From the NCBI GenBank assembly GCA_949739465.1, contig CATIYQ010000123.1, positions 1 through 14,053 of the forward strand: a stretch of 14,053 nucleotides of DNA, read 5' to 3'. Below, in pieces: positions 1-6,831 of this stretch. The translations under genes were made by a program, and so were the position numbers. Under the pieces are notes generated by a model, which was not told the DNA's origin, did not search any database, and saw only the letters and a list, made by a program, of their open reading frames with translations. How positions within the stretch are numbered: position 1 is the first letter of the stretch; every line of letters starts with the position of its first letter. Source of the stretch: an uncultured Peptococcaceae bacterium (GTDB lineage: Bacteria > Bacillota > Dehalobacteriia > UBA4068 > JAAVYR01).

Positions 1-29
1 AACCGCACTTGTTTTTTTCGTTTTACCAT
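1..29 (-). CDS. Start of an unidentified gene, cut by the left window edge
   Basis: Only about nine codons are visible, reading M-V-K-R-K-K-Q-V-R on the minus strand. The start is well supported: an AAGGAGG ribosome binding site (35-41) lies 5 bases before the ATG, and a good sigma-A-type promoter lies further upstream. The N-terminus is very basic, as in cytoplasmic tails of type II membrane proteins or nucleic-acid-binding proteins. In related genomes mltG often follows the ruvX-DUF1292 pair, but nine residues cannot establish that here, so the product is left unnamed. Confidence 0.6.
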
Positions 30-147
30 GATGTCCTCCTTACACATACAATATGCGCTTTTATGAAAATCTCATACCTATGATATAGACGAATCTATTT
101 TGCTTTTTGTTGCCAATATAGGACAATCTCTTCATAGATTTGACATT

Positions 148-176
148 ATTATACACTTTCTTTCTCTATTAGACAA
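148..176 (-). promoter_or_regulatory. Sigma-A-type promoter for the gene at the left edge
   Basis: On the minus strand TTGTCT (171-176) and a perfect TATAAT (148-153) are separated by 17 bases. Transcription would start near 141 and leave a leader of about 110 bases before the ATG at 29. The -35 box lies about 30 bases beyond the vanW stop codon, and I see no clear terminator between vanW and this promoter, so read-through from vanW is possible. Confidence 0.7.
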
Positions 177-206
177 TAAAGAGTACCAATAATGGAAAAT
201 ACAACG

Positions 207-1604
207 CTATTGTTTCTTCGGCGGCACAGCAACAATTTGCTTTTTACCCTGATAGACGTCAGTAGAGATTTTCTCTTCTTTTACCATGTTGCCGCCTTGC
301 CACACCTGACGGTAGGTTTCCACCTTCTGCCCGTTTGTTCCTTGTTGGAGGATTTTTCGTTCCCCCGGTAAAAGAGAGGAATCAATGGTCAATTCTTCTA
401 CAATGGGATAACTTTCTACCTCTTGGGAATAGAGGATATATTGTGCCGTTGCCTTGTGGATATTGCCATAGATAGAAACAGAAAGTTTGCCATTTTCCGC
501 CTGAGTATGAATGAGCACGGGAAAGGGATACCCGTTACGGAATTGGAAGTCCATAGTGCCGTATGCCACGGTAGCGTCTAATCCCGGCGGCGCATAAGAT
601 ACGCCCAGCGAATGAGCGTGCCGCTCCCCGATAAGAAATTCACCTCTCAGCACGGCATTATACAGCGTAGTCACCAATTGGCAAATGCCGCCACCGTACC
701 CCGATACAAACTCTTGATTAAAAATAATCAGCGATTCTTTATAACCGTGAGCGGCGTCTCTGGGACCAACCAAATCGTTAAAGGAAAACAGTTCTCCCGG
801 CATTAACAGAAAGTTATCCATTTTCTTTGCCGCCAAAACAATATTATGGGTGCGGTTGGCATCCGACTCCCGATATTCGGTGGTATAAGCGCTAATCACA
901 CCGTTTATCTGCCAAGAATTGATTTCCTCAGTAGTAGGAAAAGGTGCTGTTTTCGTTATCGAGAGCGCCACTTTTCCGGAAAAATCCCAAGTAAGGCTTT
1001 CCTGTATCTTTGCCACACTTCTCTCCAAGTTCAACTTCTGTCCTTCTACAGACGGAGTTATAATGATTTCCCCCTGACCGTTCACTGTAATATTGCCATT
1101 TTGCACCGGCGTATTAATCTCATGCTCTAACTGCCGCAAATGGGTAACAGCAATATTCTTGTCCAGTTTAAAGCAATAATCCAAGGAAATGGGATGCGTT
1201 CGGTGATAGAGCCGAGTAAAAAAATTGCCCCGCCTGCCTACACCATAAGCGCGGTTCATCATTTCTTCCATATCCATAGCAGCGCCGATTTCATCCAAGG
1301 TAAAGGTGAATCGTTTTTCTCCCACTACCAAATCAATTTTTTGTTTTTTCCAGGCAGTGTTTTTCCTTTCCAACCAATCTTTCAGCTCCGCATTGGTTAA
1401 ATGTCCTACCGTTTCCCCGCCGATAGATACAAACCCCGCAATCTCATTGCCGGATAAAAATAACTGCCCCCAAGGAATCTTTGCCAAACAAAAGCAACAG
1501 GCAGCAAAGAAAAAAAACAGCAGAAAACTGATACGGTTTTTTTGATAATGTATGATATTACGGTAGCCCATAACCTTGTATCCTACCCCATTCTGCAATT
1601 TCAC
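207..1604 (-). CDS. VanW family protein with peptidoglycan-binding and G5-like domains
   Basis: Predicted membrane-anchored protein facing the cell wall, 465 residues. A basic N-terminus and one hydrophobic helix (about residues 25-44) are followed by a region resembling the PG_binding_4/YoaR domain (about 90-210). A VanW domain follows (about 245-375), with the characteristic GELFSFN and GYGGGICQLVTTLYNA motifs. The C-terminus (about 395-460) resembles a G5 domain (LLPGER, then a GTNG turn, then a closing QIVAVP). VanW proteins occur beside some glycopeptide-resistance genes but most are general wall-associated proteins of unknown biochemistry, and no van resistance genes are present here. 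The reported start is GTG with AGGGA 6 bases upstream; an ATG at 1571 with weaker spacing would remove 11 residues. It lies after the DUF1292 terminator, and I see no clear promoter of its own. Confidence 0.85.
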   Translation of the reverse strand: MKLQNGVGYKVMGYRNIIHYQKNRISFLLFFFFAACCFCLAKIPWGQLFLSGNEIAGFVSIGGETVGHLTNAELKDWLERKNTAWKKQKIDLVVGEKRFTFTLDEIGAAMDMEEMMNRAYGVGRRGNFFTRLYHRTHPISLDYCFKLDKNIAVTHLRQLEHEINTPVQNGNITVNGQGEIIITPSVEGQKLNLERSVAKIQESLTWDFSGKVALSITKTAPFPTTEEINSWQINGVISAYTTEYRESDANRTHNIVLAAKKMDNFLLMPGELFSFNDLVGPRDAAHGYKESLIIFNQEFVSGYGGGICQLVTTLYNAVLRGEFLIGERHAHSLGVSYAPPGLDATVAYGTMDFQFRNGYPFPVLIHTQAENGKLSVSIYGNIHKATAQYILYSQEVESYPIVEELTIDSSLLPGERKILQQGTNGQKVETYRQVWQGGNMVKEEKISTDVYQGKKQIVAVPPKKQ

Positions 1605-1645
1605 CCTATATCCCTATGCAGAAAAAAGCAATTCTATGAACATAC

Positions 1646-1680
1646 AAAAAGAGCATTCCCCTCAAGGAACGCTCTTTTTT
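1646..1680 (-). terminator. Intrinsic terminator after the DUF1292 gene
   Basis: A 9-bp stem (1651-1659 with 1666-1674) with a 6-base loop is flanked by A and T tracts (1646-1650 and 1675-1680). As minus-strand RNA the stem pairs completely with one G-U pair and ends in a U run. As plus-strand RNA it has an A-C mismatch, so the minus orientation is favoured, though it may act both ways. It separates the DUF1292 gene from vanW. Confidence 0.85.
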
Positions 1681-1714
1681 ACAACAACGGTTGGTTCATG
1701 CAACGCAAAAAATA

Positions 1715-2005
1715 TTAGTCTTCGTCGTTATCATCAAAGTCGTCATATTCTTCGACTAATTTATCGTAAGCTTCCGTTACCCGTTCCCACTCGTCGTCAT
1801 CTTCGATATCAGAGAACAATTCTTCCCCGTTATCATCTAAGGAATACTTCATAACAACCACTTCATCTTCGGCACAATCTTCATTTAATGGGAACAAAAC
1901 TGCATATTTGTTTTCTTCGATTTCAAAAATATCTAACAAATCAAAGCTGTGTTCTTTGCCTTCTTCATCTACCAATACCAATACGTTTTCATTTGCTTCG
2001 CTCAT
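1715..2005 (-). CDS. DUF1292 domain-containing protein (YrzB-like)
   Basis: Small, very acidic cytosolic protein of 96 residues. The N-terminal half (about 7-55) fits the DUF1292 family: an opening VLVLVDEEGKEHSFDLLDIF stretch, then the beta-rich YAVLFPLN segment and a V-V-V-M-K-Y strand. The C-terminus is a low-complexity Asp/Glu tail ending in DDFDDNDED. The function of this family is unknown; it is recurrently found beside ruvX and ireB in Bacillota, as here. The ATG has AGGGG about 8 bases upstream. It has its own strong promoter (2035-2063) and a terminator (1646-1680), so it can be expressed as a single-gene unit about 85 bases after ruvX. Confidence 0.88.
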   Translation of the reverse strand: MSEANENVLVLVDEEGKEHSFDLLDIFEIEENKYAVLFPLNEDCAEDEVVVMKYSLDDNGEELFSDIEDDDEWERVTEAYDKLVEEYDDFDDNDED

Positions 2006-2034
2006 AACGACACCCCTTCTGTTTTCTTATAGTC

Positions 2035-2063
2035 ATTGTAAGACGGTTTTTCCTGTTTGTCAA
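2035..2063 (-). promoter_or_regulatory. Sigma-A-type promoter for the DUF1292 gene
   Basis: Minus strand TTGACA (2058-2063, perfect -35) and TACAAT (2035-2040, one mismatch to the -10 consensus) have the ideal 17-base spacing. Transcription should begin about 30 bases before the DUF1292 start codon. Confidence 0.8.
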
Positions 2064-2090
2064 TGATATGTAGCGTTATACGAAATCGGT

Positions 2091-2507
2091 TCACTTCTGA
2101 GGATGACCGTCTAAATATCCCTGTAAAATAAATACCGCCGCCATTTTATCGATAACTTCTTTCCGTTTGGCGCGGGAAACATCCCCCTCTAAAAGGGTGC
2201 GGGTTGCCGCCACTGTAGAAAGTCGCTCGTCCCATTTGATAATTTCCAGTCCTGTTTCCTTCACAATTTCCGCCGATAATAGCGTCACCCGTTCAGCGGA
2301 AGGTCCGGCAGTGCCGTTCATATTCAAAGGCCAGCCTACGACGATTTGCTCCACTTCATATTCTTTGATGATTTTCTTTAATTCTTCTAAGTCATAAGCA
2401 AGGGACTTGCGCCGAATGGTCGTTACCCCTTGGGCTGTCCAACCCAAAAGATCGCTCACTGCTACGCCAATGGTTCGCTCCCCAATATCTAATCCCATGA
2501 TTCGCAT
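2091..2507 (-). CDS. ruvX: RuvX/YqgF family putative Holliday junction resolvase / pre-16S rRNA nuclease
   Basis: Cytosolic RNase-H-fold nuclease of 138 residues, the normal family length. Conserved acidic active-site motifs are present: MGLDIG with Asp7, the GWPLNMNG loop (58-65), WDERLST with Asp93 and Glu94, and Asp120 in the KEVIDKMAA helix. The family is annotated as a Holliday junction resolvase, and the E. coli member YqgF has been linked to 16S rRNA 5-prime processing; the sequence cannot separate the two roles. GAGG lies 7 bases before the ATG. It follows pdxT by 59 bases but has its own promoter, whose -35 overlaps the pdxT stop codon. Its usual partner ireB is about 5.9 kb upstream, across the acetylation and PLP genes. 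Confidence 0.93.
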   Translation of the reverse strand: MRIMGLDIGERTIGVAVSDLLGWTAQGVTTIRRKSLAYDLEELKKIIKEYEVEQIVVGWPLNMNGTAGPSAERVTLLSAEIVKETGLEIIKWDERLSTVAATRTLLEGDVSRAKRKEVIDKMAAVFILQGYLDGHPQK

Positions 2508-2541
2508 ATGATTTCCTCGCTCATTCTAGCTTTCTTCTTTC

Positions 2542-2570
2542 ATCATAACAAGCAATGGCGGATTCGTCAA
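2542..2570 (-). promoter_or_regulatory. Sigma-A-type promoter for ruvX, overlapping the pdxT stop
   Basis: Minus strand TTGACG (2565-2570) and TATGAT (2542-2547) are 17 bases apart, each one mismatch from consensus. The -35 box spans the pdxT stop codon (2567-2569). Transcription would start near 2535, about 28 bases before the ruvX ATG, so ruvX need not depend on PLP-regulated read-through from pdxST. Confidence 0.75.
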
Positions 2571-3166
2571 TGGAGCGATTCCCTTCTGTTTTCCACCATC
2601 TGCAAAAAGTATTTATGAACGGCGAGATTTTCGGTCAGCTCAGGATGAAACGCCGTTACCAAGAGATTTCCTTCCCGTGCAGCAACGATTTTGCCTTCTA
2701 CTTCTGCCAAAGGCGTCACCCCTTTGCCCAAAGCCGCGATGTAAGGCGCGCGGATAAATACCATAGGAATCTTACCCACGCCCTCCATTTCCCCTATGAG
2801 AGAAAAACTCCCCAGCTGTCTGCCGTAAGCGTTTCGCTTTGCCACCATATCCATACAGGCAAAATGGCTATCTTCCTGGTTTCCTTCAGCGTTTTCAATG
2901 GATTTTGCTAAGAGCAGCAGTCCTGCGCAAGTGCCAAACACCGGCAAGCCGTTTTTTATCATCGCTTTCATCGGCTCAAACAGTTCCAAGTCATGCAGAA
3001 GTTTTCCCATGACGGTGCTTTCACCGCCAGGTAAAATCAGCCCGTCAAACGAATGGTTTTGTAAATCCTCTGCTTTACGGATTTCCATAAAGGTTATCCC
3101 TAGTTTCTCCAGACACCGCTCATGCTCCGCAAAAGCCCCTTGCACAGCAAGAATACCAATCTTCAT
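2567..3166 (-). CDS. pdxT: Pyridoxal 5-phosphate synthase glutaminase subunit PdxT
   Basis: Glutaminase subunit of the deoxyxylulose-independent PLP synthase: it hydrolyses glutamine and channels ammonia to PdxS. Its 199 residues match the family. A class I amidotransferase triad is visible: nucleophile Cys80 in VFGTCAGLLLLA, and His174 with Glu176 in TAFHPE. The GILAVQGAFAEH N-terminus and the LILPGGEST oxyanion-loop motif are typical. The gene begins one base after the pdxS stop, and its binding site (GAGGG) lies in the last pdxS codons, which implies co-transcription and translational coupling. The two subunits form a 12+12 complex in known members. Confidence 0.97.
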   Translation of the reverse strand: MKIGILAVQGAFAEHERCLEKLGITFMEIRKAEDLQNHSFDGLILPGGESTVMGKLLHDLELFEPMKAMIKNGLPVFGTCAGLLLLAKSIENAEGNQEDSHFACMDMVAKRNAYGRQLGSFSLIGEMEGVGKIPMVFIRAPYIAALGKGVTPLAEVEGKIVAAREGNLLVTAFHPELTENLAVHKYFLQMVENRRESLH

Positions 3167-3167
3167 C

Positions 3168-4043
3168 TTATTTCCCTCGCTCCGCCATGAGCAGTTCGAT
3201 TTCCTGCTCGTTGATACCGACCATAGCTTCGCCTAAATTTTCCGAAAGTTTCGCCAGGATTTTTGGGTCTTGATAATTGGTCACAGCTTGCACGATGGCT
3301 GCCGCCCGCTTTTCCGGGTTGCCGGATTTGAAGATACCAGACCCTACAAAGACGCCCTCTGCGCCCAGCTGCATCATCAACGCCGCGTCAGCAGGCGTCG
3401 CAACGCCGCCGGCAGCAAAGTTGACCACCGGCAGTTTACCGTTGTCATGGACATATCGCACCAAATCTAAAGGCGCTGCCAATTCTTTTGCCGCTTGATA
3501 CAATTCATCTTCGGATAACGCCTGCAGGCGAGCCATTTCTCCCGTTATCATACGCATATGGCGGACGGCTTGAATAATGTCGCCCGTTCCCGGTTCTCCT
3601 TTGGTGCGAATCATCGCGGCCCCTTCCCCGATACGCCGTAAAGCTTCGCCTAAATCCTTCGCCCCGCAAACAAAAGGTACGGAAAATTTGCTCTTATCAA
3701 TATGTAGCCGGTCGTCGGCAGGAGATAACACTTCGCTTTCATCAATATAGTCGATATCAATGGCCTCTAAAATCTGCGCTTCCACAAAATGCCCGATACG
3801 TACCTTCGCCATAACGGGGATAGAAACAGCGTCTTGAATCCCTTTAATCATAGCGGGGTCGCTCATACGGGAAACACCTCCTGCCGCCCGAATATCAGCA
3901 GGAATCCGCTCTAACGCCATAACGGCGCATGCCCCGGCTTTTTCGGCAATTTTTGCCTGTTCTGGGGTGGTCACGTCCATGATAACGCCGCCCTTTAACA
4001 TCTGGGCTAAATTTTTATTTAATTCATAACGATTCTCTACCAT
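3168..4043 (-). CDS. pdxS: Pyridoxal 5-phosphate synthase lyase subunit PdxS
   Basis: Synthase subunit that makes pyridoxal 5-phosphate from ribose 5-phosphate, glyceraldehyde 3-phosphate and ammonia delivered by PdxT. It is a (beta/alpha)8 barrel of 291 residues, the standard length. Key residues are in place: Asp23 in GGVIMDVTTPEQA, the substrate-binding Lys80 in PVMAKVRIGHF, Lys148 in MIRTKGEPGTG, and the phosphate-binding GVFVGSGIFKS loop near 230-240. AAGGAGG (4054-4060) lies 10 bases before the ATG. It leads the pdxS-pdxT operon and is divergent from pdxR, whose product is its likely activator. Confidence 0.98.
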   Translation of the reverse strand: MVENRYELNKNLAQMLKGGVIMDVTTPEQAKIAEKAGACAVMALERIPADIRAAGGVSRMSDPAMIKGIQDAVSIPVMAKVRIGHFVEAQILEAIDIDYIDESEVLSPADDRLHIDKSKFSVPFVCGAKDLGEALRRIGEGAAMIRTKGEPGTGDIIQAVRHMRMITGEMARLQALSEDELYQAAKELAAPLDLVRYVHDNGKLPVVNFAAGGVATPADAALMMQLGAEGVFVGSGIFKSGNPEKRAAAIVQAVTNYQDPKILAKLSENLGEAMVGINEQEIELLMAERGK

Positions 4044-4058
4044 AGTCTAACTGCCTCC

Positions 4059-4088
4059 TTGACAATGAAATATTTTACGTATTATATT
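4059..4088 (+). promoter_or_regulatory. Promoter of pdxR
   Basis: On the plus strand a perfect TTGACA (4059-4064) is followed after 18 bases by TATATT (4083-4088); TTATAT at 4082-4087 gives 17-base spacing. Transcription would start near 4095, inside the first operator-like box (4088-4100). A protein bound there would block the promoter, as expected for PdxR autorepression. Confidence 0.65.
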
Positions 4089-4111
4089 AAAACAAACTGA
4101 TACTATTTCAA
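4081..4111 (-). promoter_or_regulatory. Promoter of pdxST
   Basis: On the minus strand TTGAAA (4106-4111) and a perfect TATAAT (4081-4086) are separated by 19 bases, longer than the ideal 17. Suboptimal spacing is common at activator-dependent promoters, and two operator-like boxes lie just upstream of the -35. Transcription would start near 4074 and leave a leader of about 30 bases. The -10 coincides almost exactly with the opposing pdxR -10. Confidence 0.6.
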
Positions 4112-4151
4112 TTGTCAGTTTTGGTTTTTTTAACAAGGTCAGTTTGTTTTA
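4088..4151. promoter_or_regulatory. Probable PdxR operator: one inverted and two direct boxes
   Basis: A perfect 13-bp inverted repeat flanks the region: TAAAACAAACTGA (4088-4100) and TCAGTTTGTTTTA (4139-4151). A third copy, GTCAGTTT (4114-4121), is a direct repeat of GTCAGTTT at 4138-4145, offset by 24 bases. One inverted plus two direct copies is an arrangement known for MocR-type regulators. The first box covers the pdxR start site and lies between the pdxS -10 and -35. The other two lie upstream of the pdxS -35 and within the pdxR leader. This suits repression of pdxR and activation of pdxST. Binding by PdxR is inferred. Confidence 0.7.
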
Positions 4152-4174
4152 CAGAGACAGAGAAGGAAGTCATT

Positions 4175-5611
4175 ATGCATATGTTTACCGTTACACTAAA
4201 CAAAACAGGCGGGATGCCCCTTTACGAGCAGCTGTATCAATATATCAAAGAAGAAATCACGCGGGGAAGATTCTCACCGGGAGAAAAACTTCCCTCCAAG
4301 CGAAAATTAGCAGCTCATTTAAAAATTAGTCAAAACACTATAGAAACCGCCTATGCACAATTACAAGCAGAGGGCTATATCCGCTCCCTGCCGAAGCAGG
4401 GCTTTTTTGTAGAAGAAATTGCTAAAAATTTACCGTTGCGCTCCTCCCCAAAAACATCTTCCCTGCCATCTGAGTATTCGCTCGAAAAACCTTACAGCAA
4501 AAAATGGCAATATGATTTTAAAACCAATATTGTCAACACGGAGAACTTTCCCTTTGATACATGGAGTAAAATCGTCCGTTCTGTTCTTGCGGAAAAAAGA
4601 GAAAAACTATTGCACCCATTACCTTTTTTAGGCGATTTGCAGTTACGGGGAGAAATTGCCCGCTACCTTTACGCTTACCGCGATATCCAAACAACGCCGG
4701 AACAGATTATGGTGGGGGCGGGCTCCGAATACCTGCTATCCTTGGTTATTCAGTTCTTCGGGGCAGATTGCCCCTTTGCCATAGAAAATCCCGGTTATGA
4801 TAAAATTCAACGGATTTTCCAAAATCATCACTTACCCATTGACTACATCAACACCACACAGGAAAGCCTGGATATAAAACGTCTGTCCCGCTCTACAGCA
4901 AAGGTTTTACATATCACCCCTTCCCACCACTTTCCCCTAGGCTGCGTCATGCCCATTCAGATTCGCCGACAAGCTCTGAACTGGGCAAATGAAAAAGACG
5001 ACCGCTATATTATCGAAGATGACTATGACAGTGAATTCCGCTTTGCGGGAAAACCCATTCCTGCTCTTGCCAGTCTGGACCAAAATGAAAAGGTTATCTA
5101 TCTCAATACCTTTACCAAAAGCCTAGCCCCTTCTCTGCGCATCAGTTACCTGGTGTTACCCCGTCATCTCATGGAGCAATTCTCGGACAGGTTTTCCGGC
5201 TATGCATCTACCGTACCCGGCTTTGAGCAAGCAACCCTTGCCGCCTTCATGGCAAGAGGACATTTTGAACGACATATCAACAGAATGAAACGCATTTATA
5301 AAGAACAACGAGATATGTTCATACAAACAGTGAACAAGCATCCCTTAGCAAAGAACATTGCCATCATTGGACAGGAAACAGGACTACACCTGCTGCTGCA
5401 AGTGAACCTTAATTTATCCGAAAAGGAACTGGTAACCATTGCCCGACAAAAGGACATCCATATCACAGACTTATCTTCCTACTATCACGAGGACAGCACA
5501 GATATGCCGACCAATACCATTGTTTTAGGATACAGCGGCTTATCTCTTGACGAAATCCGGCAAGGTATCAATCTGTTATTAGACAGTTGGCAACAGGCAA
5601 TAGGCAAATAA
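4175..5611 (+). CDS. pdxR: PdxR, MocR-family PLP-responsive transcriptional regulator
   Basis: GntR-type DNA-binding domain fused to a fold-type I aminotransferase domain, 478 residues. The N-terminal winged helix-turn-helix (about 10-80) carries PLYEQLYQYIKEEI, LPSKRKLAAHL and the RSLPKQGFFVEE wing. The aminotransferase-like domain has the cofactor motif IEDDYDSEF (about 280-288) and the PLP-binding lysine near 315 in TFTKSLAPSLRISY. The start at 4175 is chosen because GGAAG lies 5 bases upstream; a reading-frame extension to 4112 lacks a binding site and would run through the operator. Divergence from pdxST marks it as PdxR rather than another MocR protein: typically it activates pdxST when PLP is low and represses itself. 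It is the only plus-strand gene here and ends 8 bases from the convergent DHHW gene with no clear terminator. Confidence 0.93.
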   Translation: MHMFTVTLNKTGGMPLYEQLYQYIKEEITRGRFSPGEKLPSKRKLAAHLKISQNTIETAYAQLQAEGYIRSLPKQGFFVEEIAKNLPLRSSPKTSSLPSEYSLEKPYSKKWQYDFKTNIVNTENFPFDTWSKIVRSVLAEKREKLLHPLPFLGDLQLRGEIARYLYAYRDIQTTPEQIMVGAGSEYLLSLVIQFFGADCPFAIENPGYDKIQRIFQNHHLPIDYINTTQESLDIKRLSRSTAKVLHITPSHHFPLGCVMPIQIRRQALNWANEKDDRYIIEDDYDSEFRFAGKPIPALASLDQNEKVIYLNTFTKSLAPSLRISYLVLPRHLMEQFSDRFSGYASTVPGFEQATLAAFMARGHFERHINRMKRIYKEQRDMFIQTVNKHPLAKNIAIIGQETGLHLLLQVNLNLSEKELVTIARQKDIHITDLSSYYHEDSTDMPTNTIVLGYSGLSLDEIRQGINLLLDSWQQAIGK

Positions 5612-5619
5612 ATCTTGCC

Positions 5620-6795
5620 TTAACTTCCTAATACCTGAAACATTTTTTTGCTGCCAAAGGAGGAAGGATTGTAAAGCATCAGCACCATATCCGGCTCATA
5701 TGTCTTTATATAATCCGCCACGCTCCCCTCAAAATATCTTAGGTCTATCATTCGTGTCTCTTCACTGATATTGGCAAGAAAGGCAGTAAAAGGCAAGGCA
5801 AAGGAATCCTTCAGTATAAGGATTTTTCTGCCGTTTGTCACCAGATGATTTTGGATTTTCACCTCCGGATAGTCCCCGCCAAAGTAACAGGCATATTTGT
5901 TGGTTTCCACATCGTCCGTTGCGTCAAGGAGCGGCGCATAGACAAGAGCTTCTGTAAAATCCCCCGACTGCACCCGCATTGTACCGTCAGCTTTTCTAAT
6001 CTCTACACTAAAATCCGTGTCAAAATTTGGTTCTATATAATCGTATTGGTCCACCCCCACATAAAGCCGACCAACCCGCTTGCCCTGAGAGCCTAAGAAG
6101 CTATGAGAATAAGAAGTAACAGAGTAAGCCTCCTCCAGGTTTAACGCATTTTCGGGGATTTCCCAACCATATTGCGCTGCTAAAAGCTGCCCAAACCTGC
6201 TGTATGCCCAGAAAGCAGTTTTGGTCTGCCAATGGTGGTCGGTTCGGTAAAACAACCCTTTTCGGTCTTTATTTTCTTTTTGGATTTCTGCCCGCAGATC
6301 CAGATAGTTCACTCCATAATCAGCCAGTACGGATAAGAAACCATCTGCGTTAGCATTAGAATAATCTGTAATACCCGTCGGTATTTGGGTATAGCCGGGC
6401 AGGATTTTATAAGGCGCTTGGATATAATAAAAATCAATTCCCTGTTCTTGCAGCCACTGCTGAAAGGCAACAACATTTTCCGCTTGTTCTGTCGTATCAT
6501 ATTGCCAGACAATAGAAGTCAGGCTTTCGTCCTGCGTTTTTACCACCATTTGATTGACGTCTGCATCGCGAATGACAGCAGTATGGAGCAAATGATGCCA
6601 ACCGCCATTGAGGGAAATCAACTGCCGTTTTCCCCACAAGGCGTCGTCAAAGAGCACGTCTTGTCCTACCCAGGAAAAGGAACTTGCCTCTTTCCATGTA
6701 AACTGAGACCAGAGAAGATAATTAGAACCTACCGCTACCAAAAACAAAATGAATAAACAGATTATTGCTGCCACATGATAAGACCTGTTCTCCAC
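5620..6795 (-). CDS. DHHW/AlgX-like SGNH-hydrolase-related protein for polymer O-acetylation
   Basis: Likely extracytoplasmic partner of the MBOAT protein encoded just upstream. After a short N-terminus there is one transmembrane helix (about residues 7-29), then a soluble SGNH-like domain. The family hallmarks are FYRTDHHWQTKTAFW (DHHW at 186-189 from this start), SFLGSQGKRVG, and ILKDSFALPF, where Ser331 fits the nucleophile of the GDS-type motif. In alginate systems AlgJ/AlgX transfer or relay acetyl groups received from the MBOAT AlgI. Start choice: the ATG at 6816 has no ribosome binding site, whereas GTG at 6795 has GAGGG 8 bases upstream; the longer form would add 7 residues. It lies 36 bases after the MBOAT stop, in one operon. 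The acetylated polymer is unknown, and no glycan synthesis genes are in the window. Confidence 0.85.
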   Translation of the reverse strand: MENRSYHVAAIICLFILFLVAVGSNYLLWSQFTWKEASSFSWVGQDVLFDDALWGKRQLISLNGGWHHLLHTAVIRDADVNQMVVKTQDESLTSIVWQYDTTEQAENVVAFQQWLQEQGIDFYYIQAPYKILPGYTQIPTGITDYSNANADGFLSVLADYGVNYLDLRAEIQKENKDRKGLFYRTDHHWQTKTAFWAYSRFGQLLAAQYGWEIPENALNLEEAYSVTSYSHSFLGSQGKRVGRLYVGVDQYDYIEPNFDTDFSVEIRKADGTMRVQSGDFTEALVYAPLLDATDDVETNKYACYFGGDYPEVKIQNHLVTNGRKILILKDSFALPFTAFLANISEETRMIDLRYFEGSVADYIKTYEPDMVLMLYNPSSFGSKKMFQVLGS

Positions 6796-6831
6796 TACAC
6801 ACACCCTCTTTTCCATATTTCATAAAAAATA

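Noticed and set aside
207..1604. VanW as a sign of a vancomycin-resistance locus
   Set aside because: No vanHAX, vanR or vanS genes are present; the domain layout (PG_binding_4, VanW, G5-like) is that of housekeeping wall proteins.
2555..2911. Plus-strand open frame opposite pdxT
   Set aside because: Antisense to a complete, motif-bearing pdxT and without a convincing translation signal.
4112..4174. N-terminal extension of pdxR
   Set aside because: This stretch holds operator-like repeats and has no ribosome binding site, whereas GGAAG is correctly placed for the ATG at 4175.
5601..5620. AGGCAA/TTGCCT inverted repeat between pdxR and the DHHW gene as a terminator
   Set aside because: Only 6 bp of stem with no following T tract in either direction.
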